Below, piece by piece: positions 47,111-58,949 of a stretch of DNA of 64,000 nt. The stretch covers positions 1,917,001 to 1,981,000 of the forward strand of contig JAUIZM010000012.1 of assembly GCA_030848705.1 (NCBI GenBank), read 5' to 3'. A program made the position numbers and the translations under genes. Each line of letters begins with the position of its first letter. The first letter of the stretch is position 1. Under the pieces are notes generated by a model. The model saw nothing but the letters and a program-made list of their open reading frames with translations. It was not told the origin of the DNA and ran no database searches. Origin of the DNA: Heracleum sosnowskyi (lineage: Eukaryota > Streptophyta > Magnoliopsida > Apiales > Apiaceae).

Positions 47111-47776
47111 AGTGGTATCAGAGCCGATCGCTAAGAATTGATCCTGGGTTGCGGGCTAACAATATATATTTGAGACCGGTTGTGGCTGGAAGCAGAATAG
47201 CCACAAACTGAAACTCCTCGCATTCAACTTGACTTGCATAGTACAAAAGATGCAATGAGTCACCATATGTCCATATTAACCACTTTTTGCCCTGCCTAGT
47301 GCTCCCATAATGACAGCCTCTGCTTTCATTGAAAAGAGAAGGAGAGAAATGGCAGTCCAAGAGAACCATGAGATCACTGCTTTCTGATTAGACCTTAGTT
47401 TTTCATTGTTGGTGCAGGGGAAGCTTTTGCCAATGTTGGCCCAACAAGTGGTATCAGAGCCGATCGCTAAGAATTGATCCTGGGTTGCGGGCTAACAATA
47501 TATATTTGAGACCGGTTGTGGCTGGAAGCAGAATAGCCACAAACTGAAACTCCTCGCATTCAACTTGACTTGCATAGTACAAAAGATGCAATGAGTCACC
47601 ATATGTCCATATTAACCACTTTTTGCCCTGCCTAGTGCTCCCATAATGACAGCCTCTGCTTTCATTGAAAAGAGAAGGAGAGAAATGGCAGTCCAAGAGA
47701 ACCATGAGATCACTGCTTTCTGATTAGACCTTAGTTTTTCATTGTTGGTGCAGGGGAAGCTTTTGCCAATGTTGGC
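47105..47776. repeat. exact 336-bp tandem duplication containing the primer-binding site
   Basis: 47105-47440 and 47441-47776 appear identical; each begins CCAACAAGTGGTATCAGAGC and ends AATGTTGGC. The primer-binding site is therefore present twice (47113 and 47449). Perfect identity points to a very recent event or an assembly artefact. Confidence 0.88.
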
Positions 47777-47827
47777 CAGCTTGAATGTTTCATCAGAGAG
47801 AAGCACAGGCGGAAAGGAGGAAATCAA
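47612..47827 (-). pseudogene. possible captured gene fragment with plastid/lumen-type presequence
   Basis: A 71-codon minus-strand frame. It has a Ser/Lys/Asn-rich start, then a hydrophobic run (AVISWFSWTAISLLLF) ending in MKAEA, which resembles the transit-plus-lumenal signal of thylakoid lumen proteins. It ends without a recognisable mature domain. It lies in the presumed interior of the TRIM-like element, and its 3' part is duplicated by the 336-bp repeat. The identity of the donor gene is not recognised. Confidence 0.25.
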
Positions 47828-48050
47828 TGAGCAGGACTATTCCTAAGCACTTTGGCAGTGGGATATTTTGGCAGTGACTTTAGTAAGATTCTATTGGATG
47901 CTTGCAGTGCTGGGAGGCCCTATTGATGATCAGGAGAAGGAAGTCACACATTGGCAGGATGAGGCAATCGTTGATATTGGGAAGAAAGCAGTACTAGTTG
48001 AGGCAAACTTGCAAAGGAAGTACCCTAGTAGGCTAGTACACATCCTTTGA

Positions 48051-49202
48051 GTGATTTATTTGTGCATGAATCTTAGATGCATCTATACTCTATATATACA
48101 TATAATTATTAATTTAATTTAATTGATTTAATTTCAAATTAATTATTATTAAATTAAAAATTAATCTCTTTACTAAAATTAGAAACCCCTATTATTGGTG
48201 TAGTATGTCATGTAGATATATATACATATAATTATTAGATTAATTAATTTTAAAAATATTGTTAATATAAAAACTAATTTATACTTTTTAAAAGAATAAC
48301 TCCCTCTTAAAGGTATCATATGTCATGTATACTACGATATACACATACAATTATTAGTTTAATGCGTAATTAGTTTAATTTGAAATTAATATAATTATTA
48401 CTATTAAATTAAATTAATTGCCAACAATAGTCAAATTACATACTAGAAATCTACCGGTGTTTGAATTGATATCTGGACGGTAAATCCTTAAGTATGTACT
48501 AAAAGTAAACTCCATCAAAAATACTAAATTGTTTTCATACAATGCATTTTTGCTCCTAAAAAATTTTAATACGCATAATGGTAAGTTGGTAACCAATAAA
48601 ATTAAGAAATCTATATTCTATATTAAAAGTAGAAACCCCCTCTTAATGGTATGATATGCCATGTATATCGCAATGTACATATAATTATTAGTTTAATTAA
48701 AAATTAATTATTATTATTAATTATTATTTAATTAAAAATTAATATCTGAATTTAAAGTAGAAACCTCCTCTTAATAGTATGGTATGCCATATATACCGCG
48801 ATATACACATAATTATTAACTTAATTAGTTTTAAAAATATTGTTAACTTAATTCCAAATTTATTTAATTATTGTTATTAAAATATAAACTAATCTATACT
48901 TTTTAAAAAACATAATTCCCTTTTAAATGTAAGATATGTTATGTATAATGGGTATACACATAATGCCAACAATAATCAAGTTGTATACTAGAAATCTACC
49001 ACAACAACTTGGTGTTGGAACTATATCGGGAGGATTGTTTGAATGGAGGGGTAAATATCATATTTAAACACTTAAAACATTATGTAAACTCAATTACAAA
49101 TATTACAATGTTTTTTTGCTACTAAAAAGTTTTAATACACATAATGGTAAGTACAATGTTTTTTTGTTACTAAAAAGTTTTAATACGCATAATGATAAGT
49201 TG
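48051..49202. repeat. AT-rich region with degenerate interspersed repeats
   Basis: A motif of the form CTCTTAA-GGTAT-ATATG-CATGTATA followed by ATACACATAATTATTA recurs in variants near 48185, 48302, 48632, 48765 and 48910. A second motif (CTAAAAAGTTTTAATACACATAATGGTAAG) recurs near 48554, 49120 and 49170. No coding sequence. It looks like an old tandem or nested repeat array. Confidence 0.5.
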
Positions 49203-49207
49203 GTAAC

Positions 49208-49713
49208 TGTTATGGATTAAAAAATGTGCTTGGTGAATTTAATGCTAAGGTTTAATGAGCTTCGAGCTTTAATGGCTGCACTCGTGTATCCGGACTAAAT
49301 TAGTCCTCACAAGATGCCTACGTATCTCAAATCGTAATTGAGAATCAAGCCAAAGACGTAGTTCTGATTATAGGATCAGGGACCTTATATAGGCGTCTGG
49401 AGCCTAGTATTTATGGTATGTTTGGGAGACTTAACGGATAAGTCTTCTTTTTGATATTGGATAAGTATTGTATTTCTTGCTGAAGAATTCATTTCCTTGT
49501 TGATAAAGGTTATGACTCATTGATTGCCTTTAATTGGGATTCCAGATCCTTCTTTGACTAATTTTCCATAATCAAGGCTCTTTTCATGAGCTGTATATTT
49601 TCCCTACTCATTAATTACGAAATTAAAGAATAATTAGGGTGTCGGTCCTTAAATACCGGCCTTTTAATTGAATCAGCAATTATATTTCTATAATTACTTT
49701 TCTGTCCATATCA
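49208..49713 (-). repeat. 3' LTR of the Tat element
   Basis: 506 bp, TG...CA ends. Differs from 58950-59455 by G/T near 49244, A/G near 49300, A/G near 49371 and A/G near 49490. Confidence 0.93.
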
Positions 49714-49907
49714 TTTGCCCCCCAACTTCTAGGAAAATCAATCTCGGATTATCGTAGAAGTTATTTTATTCGGGATTCACGAAATTTTCTTCCGTATTGT
49801 GACCTGGTTTGACGAACATATAGTTCTAAATCAATTTTTAAAACAGGAATCGGGATTTTTCATCAATTCCATAGAAGATAAATCAATTTTTGATTTTTCA
49901 ATTTATT

Positions 49908-50435
49908 TTCGACCAGGATCCTGGTCGAATTCGACCTTGATTTTAGCTCCTGGTCGAACTCCTTCGACCAAGATTCTGGTCGAATTTTGCTTCCATTTTG
50001 CATCCTGGTCGAATGATTTTGACCAGGTTTCTGGTCGAATACTACTGTCAGTTTGCCTCCTGGTCGAATGCTTACGACCAGGTTTCTAGTCGAAGTAAAG
50101 CCTCATTTCCCCTCCTAGTCGAATGATTTCGACCAGGATTGTGGTCAAACAGGTCTTTCATTTTGCATCCTGGTCGAATGATTTCGACCAGGTTCAAGGT
50201 CGAACATGGCTTTCATTTTGGTGCTTGGTCGAATGATTTCGACCAGGAACATGGTCGAACGTGACTTCAATTTTGGTGCCTGGTCGAATGATTTCGACCA
50301 GGAACATGGTCGAACGTGACTTTAATTTTGGTGCCTGGTCGAATGATTTCGACCAGGAACATGGTCGAACGTGACTTTAATTTTGGTGCCTATTCGAACT
50401 CATTCGACTAGGATTCTGGTCGAATACTTGGTTCG
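49908..50435. repeat. tandem array of palindromic ~55-bp repeats
   Basis: About ten units with a period of 53-55 bp, each built around CTGGTCGAA...TTCGACCAG. The first unit is a perfect 22-bp palindrome (49908-49929, centre GGATCC). In units near 50224, 50279 and 50334 the arms are 9-10 bp with the loop TGAT, and the whole 55-bp unit is almost unchanged. Each hairpin is followed by a further half-site (GGTCGAA). Two more decayed units lie at about 50560 and 50607. Tandem repeats in the 3' untranslated part are known for Tat elements and can seed satellites. Confidence 0.9.
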
Positions 50436-50786
50436 TTACAGACTTTTAGGGCCCACATATATTGGGCTTCATTTGGGCCCAAGGATTTTATTTTAGCAAT
50501 TGGGCCTTCATCTTTTTATTGGGCCTTTAGCCTTTTTTTAATAATTGGGCTTTTAGCCTTTCGACGAGATTTTTGGTCGAATACAAGAGCCATTTTGGGC
50601 TTTATTCGAACTTATTTGATCAGAATTTTGATCGAAAATGTGGTTTGTTTTTTGTAATGGGCTTAGTTGGGCCCAACGTTTTTCACTGTTCAAACTCAGT
50701 GATTTGGGCCTTTAGCCTTTTATGGGCCGTACCGGCTAATGCCGGTTGCCCTTCCTTCAACCGGCCCATTTACCGGCTGTCATCCT

Positions 50787-50793
50787 TATATAA
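50787..50793 (+). promoter_or_regulatory. TATA-box-like element of the antisense gene
   Basis: TATATAA in GC-richer surroundings, about 285 bp upstream of the antisense ATG at 51078 and downstream of the palindrome array. It supports a separate plus-strand transcription unit inside the element. Confidence 0.4.
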
Positions 50794-51077
50794 GGGTGAG
50801 TTCTCATTTGTTTCCATTCATTCTTCACATTTTATTTTCTCAAAGTTACTCTGCTAAGTTCTTTCCAAAATTTCTTACAATTTGCTCTGCTAGGGTTCTG
50901 TCGCAAGGCGATTTCCGGCGAACTTTTCCGTTTGAATTTCACCGTTTTTCTGGGTTTTCGCTTGAAGATTTGAAGATTTTCTTTGAAGATTCTGGGTTTT
51001 TTGTTGAAGATTTCTGGGTTTCTTTGAAGATTTCTGGGCAATCTTTCTTGAAGATTTAAAGACTTTCTGGGTTGGAA

Positions 51078-52926
51078 ATGGCTGACCGAGTTTCCCAACG
51101 TCTTCAAAAGATGAATTCTGCTTCAAAAAGAGGTACCCCAATTCCTATTCGTTCAAAATACATGTCTTTGCATGATATGGTTAATGAACGTGGGGATGAA
51201 TACCCGTCAGTATCTGCTTTAGATTCGTATGATTGTAACAATAGATTCCATGAAGTAGATATGATAAAAGATTATAATAAGATGTATAGGGTAAAGGCCC
51301 CCTTAAAGCTTGTTCCTGCCGGCCCCGGTGACCGTTCATGTCACTGGCGGTCAAATGCTTTGTGTATTTATAGGGATGCCATAGTTGCTGGCCTTAGGTT
51401 CCCTTTTCATGAGTTTATTCCTAGACTTTTGGCAGATGTCCAAGTCAACCCTTGTCAATTACCTCCAAATGCCTGGAGGATAATTAATTGTTTCATGGTT
51501 TTATGCCTTCGTAAAAACTTCCCTCTTTCTGTACCTTTGTTTAGAAAGATCTTTCAGTTTAAAAATAGCTCAGCCAACAACTTGGGTTGGGTATATATAA
51601 GCCATAGGGTAGGCTTCCCTTTCATTTTTCACCCCAAATCGATCCCAGATAACAACCCGAAATGGAAAAATGAGTTTATGTATCTTGTATGGGAAGGAGG
51701 GGACTGGGGAACCCTTTTTCGTAAGTCTTTTGGGAGAGTTTCTGATGGTAGTCCCAGTAACATTGTCTTGAATGAGGAGGAACTCCATGCCTACTCAGAG
51801 CTCATTAAGGATAATGGGACTACCATGGCTTGGGAGCTACTGGATGAGTTTGTCCTCAAGTCTGTTGGGCTCTCTACTGTTCATGATAAGGGTATTTTTA
51901 CTTATCCCTTTTCATTATGTCTATTTTTCTTTCCTTATGATTTTCTGCTAACCATTTTCTGGCTTTTCTTGCAGCTGCGGCCTTTATCAACAAGACTAAT
52001 GAGCCCAAGGATGTAGAGTCATCCAAGATGAAAAGGGCTAGGATTGGAGATGATCCAAGGGGGAAGGCCAGTGCTCCTAGTTTCCTGATCCCTTCTGTGG
52101 ATGAGGTGGACATTCCTGTGTCTGCCAAGTCCTCAGTGTGGCGCCCCAACTGGGGTATTAGGAAGAAGGACACCATTACTGGGGTGTCCAAACATGCTGT
52201 GGACTGGTCGTACCACTCTCTTACCCCTTGTGATTACAAGGATTTCGTTGCAGATTCCACCCTTGAGGGTGCTGAGCATCTAGGGGCTCAAGCTATTGCT
52301 GCGGTAATTTTCTTTACCTTAGCTACTTCTTTGAAGTTTTTGCTTATATTTTTCTAACTTTTATCTTTTGGCAGACCAATGCCAACTTTCAGGGGGTATT
52401 GTTTCAAGCCAAGGCTTGGCGTACCTCCTCTGAGGCCAACAGGGTCAAGCTGGAGAGGTCTGAGGAGGAGGTGAAGTCTCTTAAAGAGACTCTTGCCAGG
52501 AGGGAGAAGGAGCTTGCTGACGCTCAGGCTGATATTGTTGAGCTGAGGAAAGGCAAGGATGATTGCATCGATGAGTACCTTGACTCTCAGGAGTACAAGG
52601 ACTTGATCGAGAAGCATGACGAGATCCTTTTCCCAGTCCAGCATACTTCAGGATGGGAGGATGCTGTTCAGGCTATCTTGGCCAAGCATCCTGGAGTCTT
52701 TGATGCTGTTGACTTTCCTGCTCCTCACCCTCCTACTCCCTTGGAGCGTATTTTGGCTGGAGTTGACGATATGGAGGAAGATGCTAGGATTTTAGTTCCA
52801 GAGCATTCATCACCCCTTAGTGACGCTTCTGCTGATGATGCTGAGGATGCTGGTGAGCATTCTTCCAGCTCTAGTTCAGGGGAGGAGACAGATGCGGGAG
52901 TCAAGGATGGTGACGCGCAGCCGTAG
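51078..52926 (+). CDS. antisense gene of the Tat element (plant 'putative gypsy type transposon' protein), 3 exons, 564 aa
   Basis: Opposite in orientation to gag-pol and placed between integrase and the 3' LTR. Exons 51078-51891, 51975-52303 and 52375-52926 join in phase (GT/AG introns of 83 and 71 bp) to 564 codons. The N-terminal half (RFPFHEFIPRLLADVQVNPC, QLPPNAWRIINCFMVLC, WGTLFRKSFG) resembles the domain named putative gypsy type transposon (Transposase_28) in plant annotations. The C-terminal part is a coiled coil (KLERSEEEVKSLKETLARRE) followed by an acidic, Ser-rich tail. Extra antisense frames of this kind are known in some Tat elements; their function is unknown. The frame is undamaged. 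Confidence 0.8.
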
Positions 52927-53261
52927 TTTGTAGTTTACTTATGGCCATTCATGGCTTTGTCTTTTCTTTCTATGTATTTCCAGCCTTTGGGCTTAACTTA
53001 AACTTTTGTAAGTTTAGTTTTATTTATACTTTGTGGCCATTCATGGCTTGTGTTGTTTTCTTGCCTTTTGCATGTTTAGTTAGCATTTTGTACATATCTA
53101 TTAGTATGCAATGCATTCAAAACATGATGAGTAGGAGTATATAATTCATAACTTTGAAGAATGGGCTCAACCCTTAAATAGTACTCAAGTTTTTTTTTTA
53201 AAAACTTGGGTTGGTTTCATCGAACCTTATTTCTAGTAGTAAGTCCACTTGGGAAACACTT
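52927..53261. other. convergent 3' ends of the antisense gene and gag-pol
   Basis: About 335 bp separates the two stop codons, which face each other. It contains two copies of GGCCATTCATGGCTT (52941, 53034) but no coding frame of note. Transcripts from both strands would overlap here if termination is leaky. Confidence 0.5.
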
Positions 53262-56200
53262 TTAAACATAATAAACTTTCAAATTAGAGGCATGCCAAGT
53301 CCTCGGCACCTCATGCCCTTCAAGGGTTTCTAACTTGTATGAGCCTCGACCAAATACGTTCTTGACGCGATATGGTCCTTCCCAATTTGGGGCCAGCTTC
53401 CCTTTTTGTCCAACTCCGGATGCTTCAATTTTTCTGAGAACCAAGTCCCCTTGACGAAAGAACCTTTCTTTAACCCTTAAGTTGTAGTAGAAAGAGGCTT
53501 TCTTTTGATGTTCAACTATCTTGGCGTTTGCTTCATCTCTAACTTCATCAATTAGATCCAAAGCTAGCCTCAAGCCTTCTTCATTTTCTTCTGGTTCATA
53601 AGCCTCAACTCTTGGAGAGGTGTGAGTAATTTCCACCGGGACCACTGCCTCTGCTCCATAAGCCAATAGAAATGGAGTTGCCCCGGTGGTGACTTTGCAA
53701 GTAGTACGATATGCCCAAAGTATAGGGAGTAATTCGTCTACCCAAGTGTTTCTGGAGCGTTCAACTCTTTTCTTTAGTCCATCAAGGATGATTCGATTTG
53801 CAACCTCAGCTTGCCCATTTGCTTGAGGATGGGCGACAGAAGTGAAGCGCAACTTGATATCGTTTTCATCACAATACTTCTTGAACTCATCGTTGTTAAA
53901 CTGAGTTCCATTGTCCGTGACCAGGACTCGTGGAATTCCATATCTGCATATCACATTTTCCCAGAAGAATTGCATCACTTGCTTGGTGGTTATCTTGGCT
54001 AATGGCTTAGCCTCAATCCACTTGGTGAAATAATCAATTGCTACTATCAAGAACTTTCTTTGAGCACTTGCCATAGGAAATGGCCCGAGTATATCCATTC
54101 CCCACATAGCAAAGGGGATAGGTGAGTTAATGGATGTCATCATCTCTGGTGGTTGCCTAACCACTGGTGCATGTTTCTGGCACCGTTCACATTTCTTGAC
54201 GTAGCTTTTAGCATCAGCAAGTATGCTTGGCCAATAGAAACCTAGACGAGTGACTTTATGAGCCAGGGCTCTGCCCCCCAAGTGTTGCCCACAAATCCCT
54301 TCATGCACTTCCTTTAGGGCCAATTCTGCCTCTTGAGGTCTCAAGCACTTTAAGTACGGAATAACAAAAGATTTCTTGTATAGGATTCCTTCAATTAGGG
54401 CATACCTTAGTGCTCTGACGTATAGCTTTCGTGCTTCTGAAGTGTCGTTGGGCAGCCACCCAGTTTCCAGATGAGCTTTGATGGGATCAATCCAACAACT
54501 GGTGATACCAATGGGGGCTACCAACTTTCCATTGATGCTTGGGGTCTTCAAGACTTGGAAGTATACACTCCCGGCATAGTTTTCAATTTCAGAAGAGGCA
54601 AACTTAGACAAGGCATCAGCCTTCATATTTTCCTCCCTTGGAATGTGCTCCACATAGCATTCATCGAACTGAGTCATAATGGCCTTGACAAGTTTTAAGT
54701 ACTTGGCCATGACTTCATCTCTGGCCTCAAACTCCCCATTTACTTGGGAAACCACTAGCCTCGAGTCTCCACATACTTTCAGAGTTTTGACTCTCAAGGC
54801 TCTAGCCAACCCTAAGCCAGCTATCAGAGCTTCATACTCAGCCTCATTGTTTGTCGTCGGGAAGTCAAGTTTTAGTGCATACTCTATTAGGAATCCATCA
54901 GGACTTTGTAGCACTAAACCAGCTCCACTTGATTTTGTTTTTGATGCTCCATCAAAATAGAGCACCTAACATTCTTTGAAGGTCATTTCCTCATCTTTCT
55001 TATCTTCCATAGTTACTTCTTGCCCCCCGACTTCTTGGTTGTCAATGGTGCATTCAACCATGAAGTCAGCAAGTGCTTGAGCTTTTATGGCCGTCCGAGG
55101 CTTATACTTGATATCAAATTCTCCCAATTCAATGGCCCATTTGATCAATCTTCCACTAACTTGAGGGCTATGCAAGATGTTTCTTAGAGGTTGATCAGTC
55201 AAGACCTCTATCTTGTGAGCCTGGAAGTAGGGGCGTAGCTTTCTTGAGGCCATTATCAAGGCTAAGGCAAACTTCTCAACCATTGAGTAGTTTATTTCTG
55301 CCCCATGTAGAATCTTGCTCACATAGTAGATGGGTTTCTGAACCTTCATTTCTTCCTTTACCAAAACAGCTCCAAGGGCTGTGTTAGAAACCGCCAAGTA
55401 TAAATAGAGAATTTCTCCTGGCTTGGGTTTTGCCAACAGTGGTGCTTCAGCCATATATTTCTTCAGGGCCTCAAAGGCCTCTTGACTTTCAGTTGTCCAT
55501 TCAAAATTCTTCACTTTTTTGAGTGCTTTGAAGAAGGGTAAACACTTCTCTCCAGACTTGGAGATGAATCTTCCCAATGCAGCCACTCTTCCCGTCAGTT
55601 TCTGGACATCCTTGACAGTCTTTGGTGGTTCCATGTCTAGAATCGCTTTGATTTTGTCGGGATTAGCCTCGATTCCTCTCTTGGAAACCATCAGGCCTAA
55701 AAACTTTCCCGAGCCTACACCAAAGGCACACTTGGCTGGATTCAACATCATCTTGTGGTGTCTTAGCACTTCAAAAGCCTCTCGGAGGTGCTCAATGTGA
55801 TCGGCCTTATCAAGGCTCTTGACTAACATGTCATCTACGTAGACCTCCATGGTTTTTCCAATCAGGTGCTCAAAGATTTTGTTCACCAACCTTTGATAGG
55901 TTGCTCCAGCATTCTTAAGCCCAAAAGCCATGACTAAGAAACAGAAGACACCAAAGTCAGTGATGAACGACACTTTGGCGATGTCATCTTTGTGCATCTT
56001 GATTTGATTATATCCGCTGAAGCCATCCATGAAACTTAGCATCTCATGCCCAGCAGTGGCATCTATCAAGGCATCAATCCTAGGTAAGGGGAAACAATCC
56101 TTAGGACATGCATCATTCAAGTCGGTGAAGTCGACGCACATTCTCCACTTCCCGTTAGCTTTTTTGACCATCACAGGGTTAGCTAACCATTCTGGGAATT

Positions 56201-58916
56201 GGATTTCTTCAATAAACCCGGCTTCTAAAAGCTTATTTACTTCTTGCTTAATGGCTTCAAGCCTCTCTGGAGCAAAACTTCTTTTCTTTTGTTTCACTGC
56301 CTTCCTTTCTGGATCCACATTCAATTTGTGAGATATTAGTTGGGGATCAATCCCTGGCATGTCAGCCGCTGTCCAAGCAAAAACGTCATTGTTCTCTTGA
56401 AGAAAAGATGCGAGTTTGCCTTTCAATGGTTCGGGCAGTAGTGCCCCAACATAAGTCACCTTTTCTGGTTCATCCGGGACTAAGGGAATTGAGATTAAAT
56501 CCTCAGCTGGTTTCCCTCTTCGGTCCTCATTGTCACTAGTGTCCATATCTTCAATGGGGAGAACCTGCCCCCCAACTCCATCAGGCCTCAACGCGGCTAC
56601 ATAACATCTTCTAGCCATCTTTTGGTCTCCCCGTTCTTCACCAATCCCATTCCGAGTGGGGAATTTGAGTTTCAGGTGGTAAGATGAGGCAACAGCCTTA
56701 AACGCATGAAGACCCGTCCTTCCCAGGATTGCATTGTAGGTTGAAGTCGCTTTTATAACTATGAAGTTCAACATCTGAGTAGACGTATTCGTTCCTTGCC
56801 CCATGGTCATTGGGAGTTGGATAGTGCCTTCCACCTTTGATTCCACTCCATTGAACCCATATATGGGCATATTAGAGGGTGTCAACTGAGAATCAGTGTA
56901 ACCCATCTTGATGAAAGCATCGTGGAACAATATATCTATTGAGGCTCCATTGTCGACTAGGACTCTCTTTGTTTCGGAGTTGCCTATCACAGGTACTATG
57001 ACAAGAGGATCATCGTGGGGGAACTTCACCCCTTCCAAGTCTGAATCATCAAAACCTATTGACACTTCTGTTCGTGCACGCTTCGGTGCTTCTCCAACGA
57101 CGGTCAGTACCTCTCGGGCATAAGCTTTTCTTGAGTTTCGGGAGGACCCAGCAGCAGTTGGTCCTCCAAATATCATGTTGATCACGGGCCCTCGGGGCTT
57201 GGGATTTCGATCTTGATCGTTGTCCCTTCTATCATAATCCTTTCTTTCATAGTTCCCCCTTTGGTTCCCTTGGCTTCCATCCTTAGTGAACTTGCTGAGT
57301 TTTCCTCTTCGTATTAGAAACTCGATCTCATCTTTCAGTTGCCTACAATCGTCGGTGTCATGGCCAACTTCTTTGTGGAACCGACAAAACTGATTTTGGT
57401 TCCGTTTGGACAAATCAGCCCTCATTGGCTTTGGCCATTTGATATCTTCTTCCTTGGCTATCTCCATCAGAATTTGACTCCTGGGAGTATTCAATCTTGC
57501 ATACTCCGTGAACTTTGGCCCAAAGTTATTTCTCTTGGGTGGAGAGTCAGAATTCTTTGATGTTCGGGGAAACTTTTCCTTGACGTCGTACTCCTGAGTT
57601 TCTTTTCTTTTCTTTGAGTTTCCACCGTCGCCAGCGGTGGGTTCATACTTTCTCATGCTTTCCTCAGCCTTGATGTACTTTCCGGCTCTATCTTGGAGCT
57701 TCAACATGCTCTCTGATGGATGTTTAGCCAACGACCTCCTGAAGTGGTCATCAGTGGTTCCTTGTTGCAGGGCTATCATAGCCACTTTGTCGTCTAAGTC
57801 CGGGACTTTCAAAGCCTCTCGAGTGAATCGATTAATGTAGTCCCTTAGGGCTTCATTCTTTCCTTGACGTATTGCCATGAGTGATGCAGAACTTTTCTCA
57901 TGCACCCTTCCACTAATGAACTGATTGATGAAAGCCTTGCTTAGCTCCTTAAAGGACCCAATAGAGTTGGGAGGTAGACGGCTGTACCAACGTTGAGCCA
58001 TACCTGCAAGAGTTTGGGGAAACGCCCTACACTTGACTGCATCATTGGCGGGCTGCAACAGCAGTGCATTGGAGAAGGTTCTTACATGATTTGCGGGATC
58101 TCCCGTTCCATCATAGGCTTTGATCGAAGGCATCTTAAACTTTCTGGATATAGCCGTTTTCATGATGTCCTGAGTAAACGGTGGTGTAGGATCATCAGGA
58201 TCTCCTAGGGGCAACAGAATACTAGGATCACCCCTTGGGGCTTCAGCCCTCTTGGTCCTTTTTGGTGGATCCAAGTTGATTATCGGGATTCCTTCAGTCG
58301 TTCGGCCCCGTGATTGGGCGGCCTCTTCTTCAGCAAGGAGTTTTTTGAGCCTTGCAGTCTCTGCCTCATGGGCTGCCAGTTTCTCCCTAGTAGTTTGGGG
58401 TTGCTCCCGATTTGTCTGTGAAGAACGTCTCCTTCTTGGGGCGACATCCTCCCCAGTTGTATAACCCTCATCCTCAGTGTATGGGCCAGAGTAATCTTGA
58501 ATGAGAGGGGTCTGACGAGTTTGTTGATTTTGGGGTCCCAGACCTTGAATATAAGGGGGCACATATGCCTCATGGTAGATTGGATTAGTTCCACTACCGC
58601 CCGCCATGGGTCGAGGGGGCATGCCATAGCTTGGCATCCCCAAAGTCTGATTCGCGTATTGAGGGAGATCAGTAGTATGGAGTTGAAGGCTCCTTGGTGC
58701 ACTCATGAGCAGCGGGGAGGTCGTGATTGGTTGCTGGTGAACGGTCTCTTGTGGATTCGTGCCTTCAACCGAAATCGGGATTTCCGGTCCTTGAGTGTTA
58801 GTGGGGATATTCGCCCCTTGTGTGCCAGTAGTTGGTGGTGGCTGATCAGCCTCAGAGGTGATAGGGCGTTCATCGGGAGTTTGAGTATCCCGAGCCGTTC
58901 TTCGTGTGTTTGCCAT
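53262..58916 (-). pseudogene. Tat gag-pol polyprotein with one in-frame stop before the second RNase H
   Basis: The first part (58916-54966, 1316 codons) carries: gag with a retrotransposon gag domain (AFPQTLAGMAQRWYSRLPP); a Cys/His motif (CRFHKEVGHDTDDC); protease (LVDNGASIDILF); reverse transcriptase (FMDGFSGYNQIKM, YVDDMLVKS); and the usual RNase H. The stop TAG at 54966-54968 is followed in the same frame by 568 codons, with the archaeal-type RNase H (LYFDGASKTKSSGAG, NNEAEYEALIAGL), zinc-binding region (CERCQKH) and integrase DDE core (GMDILGPFP, VTDNGTQF, NGQAEVANR). The stop sits where a tryptophan is usual (TGG). Whether it abolishes function or is read through is unknown. Confidence 0.88.
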
Positions 58917-58949
58917 GGTTGATGTTGTCTTCCCACAGACGGCGCCAAA

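Noticed and set aside
47868..48050. 60-aa plus-strand frame after the 336-bp duplication as a gene
   Set aside because: No recognisable domain, no splice-linked partner, and it sits in the interior of a TRIM-like element; kept only as part of the possible gene-capture region.
55519..58922. Plus-strand open frames opposite Tat gag-pol as further antisense genes
   Set aside because: They are short, lack splice-linked continuation or known domains, and lie over well-identified gag-pol domains. Only 51078-52926 has independent support.
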